Shown here: piece by piece, positions 22,838-33,632 of the stretch
Layout of the letters: each line of letters starts with the position of its first letter
How positions within the stretch are numbered: position 1 is the stretch's first letter
Assembly (NCBI RefSeq): GCF_902150065.1
Contig: NC_043993.1
Location: 1,640,501-1,704,500, forward strand
DNA: 64,000 nt
Direction: 5' to 3'
Origin: Myripristis murdjan
Taxonomy: Eukaryota > Chordata > Actinopteri > Holocentriformes > Holocentridae
The notes under the pieces: generated by a model
The model's database searches: none
The model's input: the letters and a program-made list of their open reading frames with translations, nothing else
Told to the model about the DNA's origin: nothing
Translations under genes and position numbers: made by a program

Positions 22838-23245
22838 CGTTACTGTTGGTGCGTTCACCAGCCCTCTCTCCAGTTTTCGCGGGGCTTCATGTAACATTTC
22901 GGTGCATTTGTAATATGCACTAAGAGCGCCAGAGTGTACTTTGTGCTTCTGAATTTCCACCCGCCCGCTCGCTCTACCGCTCTCAGAGACAATTTACGAA
23001 CGCACCCACAATAGCCTAGTTTTTTGTGTACCTGTTCATCTTTGTTTTTTAAATAAAAATCAATTCACACACTTTTAAGATGTTTTTGGGACTCAAACTC
23101 TTGGACACCTAATTCAGAAAAAATACTTTCAAAATTTAAGACTTTATAAAGTCATGATAAGACTTTAATACTTTTTAAGGGTCTTAATTTTCCCAAAATT
23201 GATTTATCACCTTTTAATACTTTTCAAGACCCCGCGGATACCCTG

Positions 23246-24185
23246 ATTAAGTAATTTACAGTACAGCCCCACAGTCTCAATCTCTTCCATTCCTTCTTGG
23301 TTATTCCTTTCGCCAACTGTAGACCTCAGTATAAATTAAGAATGGAAGGCAAAGTCAGGAAAACCTCCAGTATGGCGTGTAGTCCAGAATTATTTTGATC
23401 AGCATTTCCCAGATTCAGTGTTTATTTTTACAGATGGATCCAAAGATCCAGATACTGGATGTGCAGGTGCAGCAGTATATATCCCGGTGAGTGACACATA
23501 CCTTAAGAAAGGGGTATCAGATCATCTTTCAGTATACACTACAGAGCTGGTGGCTATACTATTGGCAATACAATGGATAGAGGAGAAGGAAATACAAACA
23601 GCAGTTATCGCATCAGACAGTTTTTCAGCATTGTCAAGTATTTGATCAGGCAGATCAGCATTCAGGTTGGATATAATCAATGAAATATTCCTAGTAATTT
23701 ACATGCATGTTAAGGGCATATTCACACAATTCATCTGGGTCCCTGCTTGTGTGTGTGTGTAAGGAGATGAGCAGGTAGACATTCTGGCCAAGCAAACACT
23801 TCGAATTACACAGACAGACATTCAAATTCCACAAAGTAAAGCTGAAGTTAAATCAGTTATTAGGAAACATACACAATCTACATGGCAGGAATATTGGGAC
23901 AACAGTGAAACCGGAAGACACTTATATAACATACAAAGACATGTGGGTGATGGGAGGAAAGTGGGCTATAAACGCAGGGAAGAAAACATCATCACACGTC
24001 TGAGAATAGGTCATACAGGTCTCAATCATACATTATACAAATTAGGAAAACACTCTACCAGAAACTGCACACACTGTAACAAACCAGAAACAGCTGAACA
24101 TGTAATAATTCACTGCAAGAAATATGACATACAGAGGAGGACTCTTAAACAGGAATTAAAGAAAAGAAAACTTCACACTTTATGA
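23246..24185 (+). pseudogene. LINE ORF2: RNase H and C-terminal zinc motif
   Basis: F-I-F-T-D-G-S-K-D (first Asp), Y-T-T-E-L-V-A-I (Glu), V-I-A-S-D-S-F-S-A-L (Asp) and W-V-P-A-C (His to Cys in the usual W-x-P-x-H), followed by the C-T-H-C-N-K-P-E-T-A-E-H-V-I-I-H-C zinc-like motif near the end. Internal stops near 23645 and 23760 show it is dead. Confidence 0.88.
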
Positions 24186-24431
24186 TAGCAGGGGTTTTGG
24201 GAAACTCAGCAAGGAAAATACACTACGACATTGTTAAATTCATTAAAGACACAAAGTTAGACAACAGAATCTATTTTTTTTCCTTTACTGCATCATCTCT
24301 TGTCAACACTCCAGTCCAGTTGGTGGCGGTAATGCACCTTAAGCTGGTTTGCCAACTGCTAATAAACACCACAACAGAAGAAGAAGAAGAAGAAGAAGAA
24401 GAAGAAGAAGAAGAAGAAGAAGAAGAAGAAG

Positions 24432-24490
24432 AAATGCTAAATGTTTATTTACATGTGGAGCAGGAAAGTGAGATGTTTGCTTTTGCAAAG
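24432..24490 (+). other. Remnant of the H2A-H2B spacer after the LINE
   Basis: ATTTACATGTGGAGCAGGAAAGTGAGATG matches the inverted spacer just upstream of H2B at 45947-45975. This shows what the LINE split. Homology ends within about 45 bases, before the octamer and H2B itself. Confidence 0.8.
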
Positions 24491-24572
24491 GCATGTTGAA
24501 GCCAGGTGTGTACAGACGGACTGCCAGCTGTCCACTAGTGTTGAAACGTGTCAGGATGGTTGCTGTAAAAGT

Positions 24573-24700
24573 TCCAGATACTGGATGTGCAGGTGCAGCA
24601 GTATATATCCCGGTGAGTGACACATACCTTAAGAAAGGGGTATCAGATCATCTTTCAGTATACACTACAGAGCTGGTGGCTATACTATTGGCAATACAAT
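24573..24700 (+). repeat. Exact 128-bp second copy of LINE RNase H segment
   Basis: Reads the same as 23447-23574 base for base by eye, in the same orientation, 1.1 kb away and outside the LINE. It lies between the spacer remnant and the inverted arm that begins near 24708. Confidence 0.92.
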
Positions 24701-24965
24701 ACAATACATAGCATTTTCACTTCACACTGACAGACTGGTCCAGGACCATTTGAATTTCACTGACTGGAAAGAAACTTGTAGTACAATTAATACAATTTCT
24801 TAAGAGATTTTATTTGAAAATTTTACAACATTTCTTTCATTTTAGCTCAGTATGTAATGATCTCAGACCATTGCCATTTCTCTGCTGCATTTTCACCCAA
24901 AGATGGTAAGACCTGTTATGTTTCATTAGGACAGCAAGCAGTAAAACAAGGGAGTGGATGCTTCA

Positions 24966-24999
<34 letters not shown>

Positions 25000-25251
25000 T
25001 AAATTATTTACTTTTCGCTCCCATTGGCCAAATGAATGGATGGATGAATAACTTACTCACTAACTAACTAAATAAACCTTTAAAATAACTTGGTAGCTTC
25101 ACAATGTATGTACAAAATACTGCTCAGAATATAATATAGGCTATGTTTCACTTAATTTAATGGTTAATTGGTAGTTTGGCCCTATTGGCCAGGGAGCACT
25201 CCATCACAACTGTAGACCAATCGCAGTAAACAAAGCACAAGACCCTCCCTG

Positions 25252-26025
25252 TGTCGGTAAAATTTCTCAGTTAGTTGCCTACACAGTCGGGAGTGGACGG
25301 ACTTTCTATTAGTTATAAGTTTATGTTCCCTGAATTCTGTGCATCATATTTCCTTTGGTGTGAGTCCCTGCCGTTCTAAGTAAGTTATTTGTAATTGTTT
25401 ACTGAATTCTATAATAACCGATATCTGTTTGAATGCAATTAGACTGTTTTGTGAAATGCTGTGTGACTGCGCACGCACTTCAATTATTGAGAGCGCACCA
25501 TGGCGTCATGCCGTCGGCGGCGCAGTGTAAATGCTTTAAGTTGGTTGTGGTCAAGTGACTAATACCTTTTCACCTTGTTAGCATATGTGTATGTTATTCT
25601 GTGTAATATCTTACATGTTTACCGTGTATACACCCTACATTATAACAGTTTAATTGTTTGTAGTTGCAATACCTTGCCTAATTGAGTAGAACTTATATTA
25701 CGTGTGACGCCACAAGGGGGCACTGTGACCTTAGTGATCGTGCCTGTTTGCGCCTGTGGGCTCTGAGGTGTACTGCACTGTTTCCTTTGCCTGACTGTTT
25801 ACCTATAGCCTTGTTTTCCTGTCTGTAGGACATTCATATCCTTTTACAGATGTCATTATTATGAGTAGTAATATTTTTATTATCTTATTTTGTATTATCA
25901 TTTTCTGTTATTATTGAGACATGTATCTTTATTCGCTTATAGACCACACCTACCAAGGATGCACCAGGTTGTTTAATAAAGGAAGGAAAAGAAAACCTGA
26001 CCTGCCTCCCGTGTCCTGACCGACA
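25252..26025 (+). mobile_element. Probable solo LTR, 774 bp (TGTCGGT...ACCGACA)
   Basis: Inverted terminal heptamers TGTCGGT and ACCGACA and an AATAAA near the 3' end give an LTR-like structure. No internal coding part is present. Target duplication is not clean. It lies in both arms, so it is older than the inverted duplication. The family is unknown. Confidence 0.5.
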
Positions 26026-27231
26026 CCCCATAGAGCAGTCACCTAGTCTGTTCTTAACCAGCTAATTAACAATGTAAATTAGAAAATGTCCAGTAAACAC
26101 GTGACCCTCTCTTCATGGAAGCATAGGTAACATAGTAACATAGGTGAGCTTCTTATGAAATAACTCATATGGGAAGCAACAAATGTGTGGGTGTGTGTAT
26201 GTGAACCACACTTATCTCTCCTGCCTCTGATGCAACATTTTTGGGAGAAATGTGGCCAAGTTGAGCCTTCGTCCACGGTGAATGTGTGAGGTTCAGAGCC
26301 ACCAAAACTATTTGGGGTGCTGACAGGTGCAAGTGGTTAAAAAAATAAACGGTCCCAAAAAAAAAAAAAAAAAATGGTAGAATACATGTTTTGTTTTGTT
26401 TTGTTTTGTTTTCCCACAAATAAACATGTACTTTTTCCAATAATTCTTAGTGGTAGTAGTAATAGTAGTGCCAGTTGTACTCTTCATAATAGTAGTAGTA
26501 TGTGAATGTCTTAAATGAACTACTACTACTACTACTACTACCAATGATAATCATACTGATATTTAAAAAGAAAGTGCAGTTTGTTAAGGTGCATGCTACT
26601 GCCAAAGTATTTGCAACACAGACTGTATTTATTTTTGTCCGAAAATAAATTCGGAATTATGAATACAGTAGAAACACACCCTGACTACATAGCCTACATA
26701 AAGTTTATAGTATAATCCTCCTATGATAGAAACGCAGTAACATATGAATGTCTGCAGATGGTTTAGATGTATTAGTTTCTTCTTTTAGGACTCATGGTGA
26801 AGTAAGAAATATGTGTGTGTGAGCCGCAGCGACCATCTCTCCTTGAAGGTGTGCTAAACAGTCGCCACGGGCCACCGCCATCATGAGTGTGTTTGCTGAC
26901 ACCGAAACAGCTTCAGTTTCATACAAAACGATCGGCAGCACATTTGTGTTTTGACGTTTATTCTGTGAAGAAACATGTTGGCCGTCAGGGAAAGCGCTTT
27001 TGTTGTGCCTCTGATGCACTTTCAAACATTTTCGAGGGAAATGTGGCCGAGCTGAGCCTCCCTCCGCGGTGAATATGTGAGGTTTGGAGCCTCCCAGAAG
27101 AAAATGCTGAAACCTTCAGGGCTCTGCATGACTTCGATATGACGAGACGCGAGTCTGCTGTCGGCTCCAGCCACTCGTTGCTTTCGGGGTTTCTTCCAGA
27201 CGTGTATTTGAGGCCTTTTTGCGAGAGGAGA

Positions 27232-27313
27232 AAACACAAATGACTCGATAATCCGGCTGCAGAGGAGAGCGGCGGGCTGGATGAGTCTACACGGTTCTCA
27301 TGTCGTGTATAAG
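27232..27313 (+). promoter_or_regulatory. H1 promoter (block 3): AAACACAAA and TATA
   Basis: AAACACAAA at 27232-27240 and GTATAAG at 27307-27313, spaced as above the other H1 genes. Confidence 0.85.
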
Positions 27314-27395
27314 TCCCGCCTCCTGGCTCGAGCTCAGTATTAGTCCAGTCACACTCCGCTTGCTGTGAATTGACCAGACGACAGGAGACGAGAAA

Positions 27396-28028
27396 ATGGC
27401 AGAAGTGGCTCCAGCTCCGGCCGCCCCCGCCGCCGCGCCGGCGAAAGCCCCCAAGAAGAAGAGCGTCAAGCCCAAGAAGACCGGCCCCAGCGTCGGGGAG
27501 CTCATCGTCAAGGCCGTGTCCGCCTCCAAGGAGCGCGGCGGCGTCTCTCTGGCCGCCGTCAAAAAGGCTCTGGCCGCCGGCGGCTACGACGTGGACAAGA
27601 ACAAGGCTCGCGTCAAGATCGCTGTCAAGAAGCTCGTCACCAAAGGCACGCTGCTCCAGACAAAGGGCACCGGAGCCTCCGGATCCTTCAAGCTCAACAA
27701 GAAGATTAAGGCCGACAAGCCCAAGAAGAAGTCCGCCGCGGCCAAGAAGCCCAAAAAGCCTGCCGCCAAGAAACCCGCCGCGGCCAAAAAGCCCAAGAAG
27801 CCCGCGGCCAAGAAGCCCGCCGCCGCCAAGAAGACGCCCAAGAAGGCCAAGAAGCCAGCGGCGCCCAAGAAAGCCGCCAAGAGCCCCAAGAAGGCGCCCA
27901 AGAAGCCAGCCGCCAAGCCCAAGAAGGCCGCCGCCAAGCCCAAGAAGGCCGCCGCCAAACCTAAGAAGCCTGCCGCCAAGAAGGTCGCCAAGCCCAAAGC
28001 AAAGAAGGCGGCTCCCAAGAAGAAGTAA
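27396..28028 (+). CDS. Linker histone H1 (block 3)
   Basis: The 210-residue H1, mirror twin of the gene at 575-1201. The globular domain (about 28-105) reads the same as the twin. The Lys/Ala/Pro tail differs in repeat number: it has an extra KKAAAKPKK-type unit near the end and lacks others. There is no intron. The start MAEV follows GACGAGAAA as in the left arm. The stem-loop comes 32 bases after the TAA. In the mirror block H3 lies on the other side of H1 from H4, but here that H3 is missing and the upstream neighbour is the LINE junction. Confidence 0.97.
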   Translation: MAEVAPAPAAPAAAPAKAPKKKSVKPKKTGPSVGELIVKAVSASKERGGVSLAAVKKALAAGGYDVDKNKARVKIAVKKLVTKGTLLQTKGTGASGSFKLNKKIKADKPKKKSAAAKKPKKPAAKKPAAAKKPKKPAAKKPAAAKKTPKKAKKPAAPKKAAKSPKKAPKKPAAKPKKAAAKPKKAAAKPKKPAAKKVAKPKAKKAAPKKK

Positions 28029-28060
28029 AGCCCAACACACTTCCACACTACAACCATAAA

Positions 28061-28076
28061 GGCTCTTCTAAGAGCC
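28061..28076 (+). terminator. Histone 3' stem-loop of H1 (block 3)
   Basis: GGCTCTTCTAAGAGCC followed by ACACACTG and TAAAAGACC. It is the same sequence as the twin's stem-loop. Confidence 0.95.
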
Positions 28077-28836
28077 ACACACTGCTCACCTAAAAGACCA
28101 AATCCTTATACCACCCCTAATATACTACGGTTGATCAAAAGTGCACTGGAATTTCATGTACACCTTCATTTCCAGTCAATACAAACGATCAAGCTGCTCT
28201 CCTCCCCTCTCCCCCACCAAGGCTTCAACACTTAAACTACATCACGACCATATTTACTTCTTCATTTAGACCACAAAACACACACACACACACACACATT
28301 GACCTCACATATTCACACTTAACGTGGCATCCAAACAACTCAGCCATCGAGACTGCAACCAGCTAACATGGGGAAAAAAACAAAACAGGGCATCCGGAAA
28401 TAGAAACCAGGATTTTAGAAAAGCCCTTCATACGTGTGGAAAATGTAGGCAGGTTCAGTTCAAATTCACAACAGACAATCACACCAAACACTTTGTCCAT
28501 CTCAATTATGCTCATACTGGAAAAACAGCAATTCAAATTAATTCATGTTCATGTAGCATATCTATATCTATAAATATAGATTTTTTATTCATTTATTTAT
28601 TTATTTATTTGTATGTTAGCATTGTAAAAGGGCTCATTTGCATCGCCTTCTGGCTTCATTTTATCTTCACACTTTTTCTCCACATGGAAACGGAAGCGCG
28701 ATTACTGGTAGCTTCTGCTAACTTGCTACAAGTACGGCTCCTTTAAAAAAAAAAAAAAAAAAGAGAGAGAGAGATGATGACGATGAGGAGAGAGAGGAGG
28801 AGGAGGAGGAGGAGGGGGCGGCTGCTGAGCTCAGCA

Positions 28837-29270
<434 letters not shown>

Positions 29271-29299
29271 ACTGGACCGACACCGCTCAACAACACAAA

Positions 29300-29315
29300 G
29301 GCTCTTTTAAGAGCC
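29300..29315 (+). terminator. Histone 3' stem-loop of H4 (block 3)
   Basis: GGCTCTTTTAAGAGCC, then GCCCACTCCC and CAGAGCTG, a plausible U7 downstream element. Confidence 0.95.
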
Positions 29316-29730
29316 GCCCACTCCCGTTTTCAGAGCTGTTCTCCTTTGTTTCTATCACATACAACATCAGTCATTTTCTATCTATATATCTATCACAATT
29401 ATGCACAACTTAAGCCATATAAGTAAATAGGTATACACGACACTGAGTATTTAATGGTTGCAGATCAATTGTTTATCTTCGAAATTGGTGTGACATGAAA
29501 ATAAGGTTTATTAACATAATGTAATCTGTGTAATTGCACTGTACTTTGTATCATGTTCTTTGTACTTAAACGAAGAAACTTAAACTCGGTAAACCGCTGA
29601 AACAAAGAACATGGATTACAGAGTTGTACTGAAACATGCGTCAGCTATATGCTTGGACTCTACAGCTCAAGTGAGCATTTTCAAGAAATAGACGGAGCCA
29701 CTGCATAATTCAAGTAAAAGAGAAATGATT

Positions 29731-29870
29731 AGATAGATAGATAGATACTTCATTCATCCCGAAGGAAATTCGCGATTCTATTAAAAAAAGGGGATACCAT
29801 TTGTTTAACATAACATAAAACGTGACTTGTGCTATTTTTTTTTATTTCTCTGTGTAGTTGCACTATAATT
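29731..29870 (-). mobile_element. LINE/SINE 3' end with (TATC)n tail
   Basis: On the minus strand GAATTTCCTTCGGGATGAA-TGAAGTATC then (TATC)n. Same tail type as at 13620. Only the 3' end is seen. Confidence 0.6.
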
Positions 29871-29878
29871 TTAAGCAG

Positions 29879-29904
29879 CCGGCCGCCTCCCGGGAGGCGG
29901 CCGG
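29879..29904. repeat. Perfect 26-bp GC palindrome
   Basis: The half CCGGCCGCCTCCC is followed at once by its exact reverse complement, with no spacer. All bases are G or C except the two T/A pairs. It lies between two LINE scraps in AT-rich DNA. Confidence 0.97.
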
Positions 29905-29969
29905 ACACCAAGGTTGCCAGCAAAAGCGCCAGCCGCAACGGCAGCAACTTGAAAAACAACCTGAGCAGC

Positions 29970-30125
29970 ACTGGCTCACATTCTCCATGGGAGTCGAGAT
30001 GAAAATAATGCTGCTCACCTTGAAATTACTCAGTGGACAAGGACCAAAACACATCTCTGATCTGTCAGTGCAATGTGCAACAACAGCCCTCATTTATTAC
30101 AGTCCCAACGGACAACACGTAACAT
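29970..30125 (+). mobile_element. Scrap of L2/Rex-type LINE ORF2 C-terminus
   Basis: The frame reads Q-H-W-L-T-F, then K-I-M-L-L-T-L-K-L-L-S-G-Q-G-P-K-H-I-S-D-L. This matches the L-H-W-L-P...L-L-T-x-K-x-L-N-G-x-G-P-x-Y-I-x-D-L pattern of fish L2/Rex LINEs. Confidence 0.55.
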
Positions 30126-30384
30126 CTAGTAGTTTGTGTGTATGTGAGAGAGAGGGGGGTAATTAAAATTGCGCTTTACTTCTTCTTCTTCTGCTGCTGC
30201 TTTTTTAATTTCCGGCAGTGTAGACGCCTCTAGGCGCATTACTGCCCTCCACTGGTGTCTTGTTTAACTAGATCTTTAACAGATCCCAGTGGAGAACGTG
30301 TACTGTGATAGGTTTCCTCCTTTGACAAACACAGCTTGTGTCCAATAGTATTTTAGAAAACAACAACAACAACAAAACAGAGTA

Positions 30385-30560
30385 CTTTTCAGCCTTCCTA
30401 GAAATTTACTTGAGTAAGAGTAAAAATATTTGTCTTGGAAATGTATTCAAGTAAGAGTAATAAGTATCAAAGAAATCTAATACTCAAGTAAAGTACAAAT
30501 CCTCAGTCTGTACTTTAGTACAGTACTCAAGTAAATTTACTCCGTTACTGTCCACCACTG
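30385..30560. mobile_element. hAT-type MITE end (ACTCAAGTAA-rich)
   Basis: The right end, inverted, reads CAGTGGTGGACAGTAACGGA, followed inward by repeated ACTTGAGTA motifs. This is a common fish MITE and resembles the start of the element at 63887. The left end is not clear. Confidence 0.6.
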
Positions 30561-32038
30561 GCTATACCTCCCTGTCCCATTCCTAGATTCCTGGCCCACC
30601 GGTTGACACCGGAGATAAATGGCTCATATCTATTAACCCCTTCCACCTCTCGCAACAGGCACCTGGCTGCAAATGTTTGGCGGCTCCCACTAAGCTTTGT
30701 CCGTATTGCAATCATAGCTTTATGTGCCTTATCCTTTGAGGCATTTCTCCCACTTCAATAAGTAGCGCAGGGATTGCGTAAGTTCTTAAGGCCCCACAGC
30801 AATGCCTCAGCACCGTGGCTTGCAGCACGTCCAGCCTTGCTAGTACTGTTTTTGATGCAGCACAATAAATAAAGCTCCCATAATCTAGAGCCGATCTTAT
30901 CATGGCTTGATATATTAGCAGCAGTGTCTCTCTGTCAGCTCCCCATTCACACCCAGCTAGACTTCTTAGAACACTGATCACCTTTTCCCACTTCTCCACT
31001 GTTTTACTTATGTGCACAGCCCAAGCCATACATTCCTCAAACCTAACCCCACAAAATTTAAAAACCTTACCTTTTCCAGTGGTGACCTATACAAATTCAG
31101 TCCGGAGTTGGGTAGCTTGCTTTTAAAACCAAAAATGACATACTTTGTCTTTGAAACTGAGATCCTAAAACACCATGTGTTTCCCCATTCCTCTACTGTC
31201 TGTAATGCTTTCTGGAGTTGTCTTAAAATAAACCCCACATCCCCTTTTCCAGATTCCCCCCGTTGTCTGCAAACAGGGACAGCCTAAATCCCCCTCCTAT
31301 GTTAGCAAATATGTCGTTTATCATTATATTAAATAATATTGGTGAGATAACACTTCCCTGTGGGGTACCGTTCTCTATTTCTACTGTCTTTGACAATGCA
31401 CCTCCCACCTGGACTTTTATAGTTCTTTCCTTTAAAAAAATCTTGGATCCAACTAAACATTTGACCCCTGACCCCAAGATCATAGATTTTAATTAGTAAC
31501 CCTTCCTTACACAGAGAGTCATATGCTTGTTCAACATCTAGGAGTACACCTACCACCACCTCTTTGTTATTAAATGCCCTTTTAATATCCTGGTCCAATA
31601 GTGCTACAGACTCTATTGTGGGCTGTCCGTTCCTAAAACCATTTTGGAAGTTAACAAAAAGCCCTCTAGTTTACAAAAATAGACTAACCTGTTGACCCAC
31701 CACTGCATGTTTCCATTCCTTCGGCAAAAACTCCTCTGCCCACACTGTGTTTAATAATGCTAGGATCTCATCCAACACCACGTCATCTAGGTGCTTAAAC
31801 AACTCATAAGATAGCCTGTCTCGCCCTGGGGAGATAGCCTCCCTCAGCTCATTAATTGAAAAATGTAAATTAATTAGATTATCATTTTCTGTGCTTATAT
31901 CTGACAACACCTTCCCTCTTCCTACACCTCTCAGCCCCCATGCTCTTTGACCTGTGCACCTTCTGAAAGCTGTCTACCAGCATATCTGTTTTCTCCTTAT
32001 TAGACACTTCCTCCACCTCCCTCTTCTGTAATACTGGG

Positions 32039-32039
<1 letters not shown>

Positions 32040-32074
<35 letters not shown>

Positions 32075-32308
32075 CATATATGCCCCTGACATTTTATGGA
32101 CAGCTGACATAGCCGCCCCACCGGTGTCTCTGGACCTATTTCCTCACAGAATTTCCTTCAGCTCTTCCTCTTTTATAACCTTCCTTGTGTTACCGACCTC
32201 AAGCCTAGGGGTACCTGGGCCGGTAGCAAACTTGCTGCACAGCCCTGGAAAACTGTGGAGCAGAGAGGAACAGACACTGTTTAAATCGTCTGGCCAACTC
32301 AAGTGCCA
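32040..32308 (-). pseudogene. Probable retrocopy of a small mitochondrial-type mRNA (3' part)
   Basis: On the minus strand the sequence continues from 37550-37700 across the inserted LINE. From an ATG at 37563 it encodes MALELARRFKQCLFLSAP and goes on Q-F-S-R-A-V-Q-Q-V: rich in Arg, without acid residues after the first few, like a mitochondrial presequence. After a stop/shift comes G-N-T-R-K-V-I-K-E-E-E-L-K-E-I-L and a stop. The 3' part has ATAAATAAAT and an A run of about 22. It interrupts the minus-strand LINE. The parent gene is not recognised, and it could also be some other poly(A)-tailed retroposon. Confidence 0.4.
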
Positions 32309-32372
32309 GGAGTTGGAGGTGACTTGGCGTTGGCGTGGATCGGATTGCAATCAACTGAACCGTGAGTGTAGA

Positions 32373-33632
32373 ATGGGAGAAAGTTCAGAGGAATGGGGCG
32401 AGGAAGGTATGGATTGGTGTATTGCATCAAACAGAAGAAGGAAAAGACAAGATAAGACAGGTAGAGGCAAAGACTGGTCAGATCGAAGTAGCCAGGAAGA
32501 AGAAGGTGCCTCTAAAAAAGTAAGAACTCATCGGGAAGATTTGTTGAACAGTGAGACTGAGAAAGAGTGGAAAGTAGTCATTACGTTTGGAAGAGAGACC
32601 GGACATTTTCATCCAGTTAAAATGACGAAAGCAATTGAGAAAGAAATTGGAAAGATAAGATTCGCTAAGTTTCTCAACAACCGCAGAGTTCTCATTTTTG
32701 CTATGAACAAACAGCAACAAGAAAAAATCCTTAAGATAAACACACTTGATGGAGTAAAGATTGCAACCCATATACCTGGTATAGTGGCTAAACTGAGAGG
32801 TGTAATTTCAAATGTGCCGCTAGAAATGACTGAGGAGGAAGTAAAGAAAGAAATCAAAGGAGGAAAAGTGATAGAGGTCAAGAGACTCCAGACAAATAAA
32901 GATGGGAAAAAGAAGGACAGTTTGTCAGTGCTAGTACAATTTGAGAGCACGCTTCCCAAAGAGATCAGAATGGGGTGGATCAACTATAGGGTAAGAGAAT
33001 ATATCCCTAATCCGATACGATGCTTCAACTGTCAAAGAATGGGACATGTAGCCCAACAGTGCCGCGGTAAACAACGATGTGCAAAATGTGGAGGGGATCA
33101 TGAATATGGCAAATGTGCGAAAGATGCTAAGTTGAAATGTTGTAACTGTGGAGGAGAACACAGTGCAGCATATGGAGGTTGTGCTGTACAGATTAAAGCA
33201 AAAGAGGTGCAAAAATGCAAGGTAATCAACAACATATCATATGCAGAAGCCTTAAAGAGAGTCAATGTGGATAAATCTGTAGAAGTGGTAAGCAGCCAAG
33301 GAATAAGCGACAACCTGAGGTCTCTACCACAGAGAACAAGCAGGTATAGAAGATATGAAGATGTAGCAGATAAGGCTCCAGTGACTCCAGTGATGCAATG
33401 TGCACATATATGTAAGGTTAAAGAGGATTCACTGATAGTGGATCAGAAAAGTTTTGTTGCCTTTATCTGTAAAATAATCAATGTGGCTACTAAGCAAGAG
33501 AAAAAAAGTGATAGAATCAAGACAGTGGTGAATGCAGCAGAAGAGCTCCTAGATATCCATAATCTGAGAGCAGAAGACATTCATGAAATGTTGAGAACAA
33601 ACATAGATGGAGGATCCCAGGGTAATGATTAA
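32373..33632 (+). CDS. LINE ORF1 protein (gag-like, CCHC knuckles)
   Basis: The 419-residue RNA-binding protein of the LINE. The start chosen is MGESSEEWGEEGMDW, the first ATG after the 5' target duplication; the frame is open further up only in flanking DNA. The first third is polar and highly charged. The middle (W-K-V-V-I-T-F-G-R to L-S-V-L-V-Q-F) looks like an RRM-type fold seen in gag-like ORF1s; that is inference. Three knuckles follow: RCFNCQRMGHVAQQC, RCAKCGGDHEYGKC and KCCNCGGEHSAAYGGC. The tail is Lys/Glu-rich. It packages LINE RNA into the RNP. Its stop lies 26 bases inside ORF2, in a different frame. Confidence 0.88.
   Translation: MGESSEEWGEEGMDWCIASNRRRKRQDKTGRGKDWSDRSSQEEEGASKKVRTHREDLLNSETEKEWKVVITFGRETGHFHPVKMTKAIEKEIGKIRFAKFLNNRRVLIFAMNKQQQEKILKINTLDGVKIATHIPGIVAKLRGVISNVPLEMTEEEVKKEIKGGKVIEVKRLQTNKDGKKKDSLSVLVQFESTLPKEIRMGWINYRVREYIPNPIRCFNCQRMGHVAQQCRGKQRCAKCGGDHEYGKCAKDAKLKCCNCGGEHSAAYGGCAVQIKAKEVQKCKVINNISYAEALKRVNVDKSVEVVSSQGISDNLRSLPQRTSRYRRYEDVADKAPVTPVMQCAHICKVKEDSLIVDQKSFVAFICKIINVATKQEKKSDRIKTVVNAAEELLDIHNLRAEDIHEMLRTNIDGGSQGND

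Larger units (their letters stand above)
19026..23245 (-). mobile_element. hAT-like DNA transposon with spliced transposase
   Basis: Ends CAGGGTAT...; the right end reads, inverted, CAGGGTATCCGCGGGGTCTT. It is flanked by ATTAA on both sides. Removing the element with one ATTAA restores the LINE frame (V-G-L-S-N-L-Q-Y), so the 5-base target duplication is real and shorter than the 8 usual in hATs. The subterminal regions are rich in TTTAATAC/TTTTCAAGAC repeats. The transposase lies on the minus strand in at least three pieces and is broken by a second element at 20656-22435. Confidence 0.88.
15421..24431 (+). mobile_element. I/Nimb-like LINE, 5'-truncated, with nested insertions
   Basis: The element inserted into the H2A-H2B spacer. 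It is flanked by AAATGCTACATGT (15408-15420) and AAATGCTAAATGT (24432-24444), a 13-base target duplication with one difference. The order is ORF1 zinc knuckles, endonuclease, RT, RNase H, then a 3' end with GGTGGCGGTAATGCACCTT and (AAG)n. It has several stops and shifts and is inactive. Inside are an inverted segment (16576-17520), a Tc1-type MITE (17730-18277) and a hAT element (19026-23245). Its own length without insertions is about 4.2 kb. Confidence 0.9.
24708..28627. repeat. Right arm of large inverted duplication (contains H1)
   Basis: Mirror copy of 1-3937. The inner edge near 24708 (CATAGCATTTTCAC) matches, inverted, the left arm's edge near 3937. The outer edge cannot be set because the left copy stops at base 1 of the window. 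Confidence 0.9.

Noticed and set aside
22295-22894. 199-codon plus-strand frame with an Ala-rich stretch
   Set aside because: Antisense to the N-terminal exon of the hAT transposase, which has recognisable motifs; this one has none.
25252-26025. Full LTR retroelement
   Set aside because: Only a single LTR-like unit is present, without internal coding region; reported as a probable solo LTR only.
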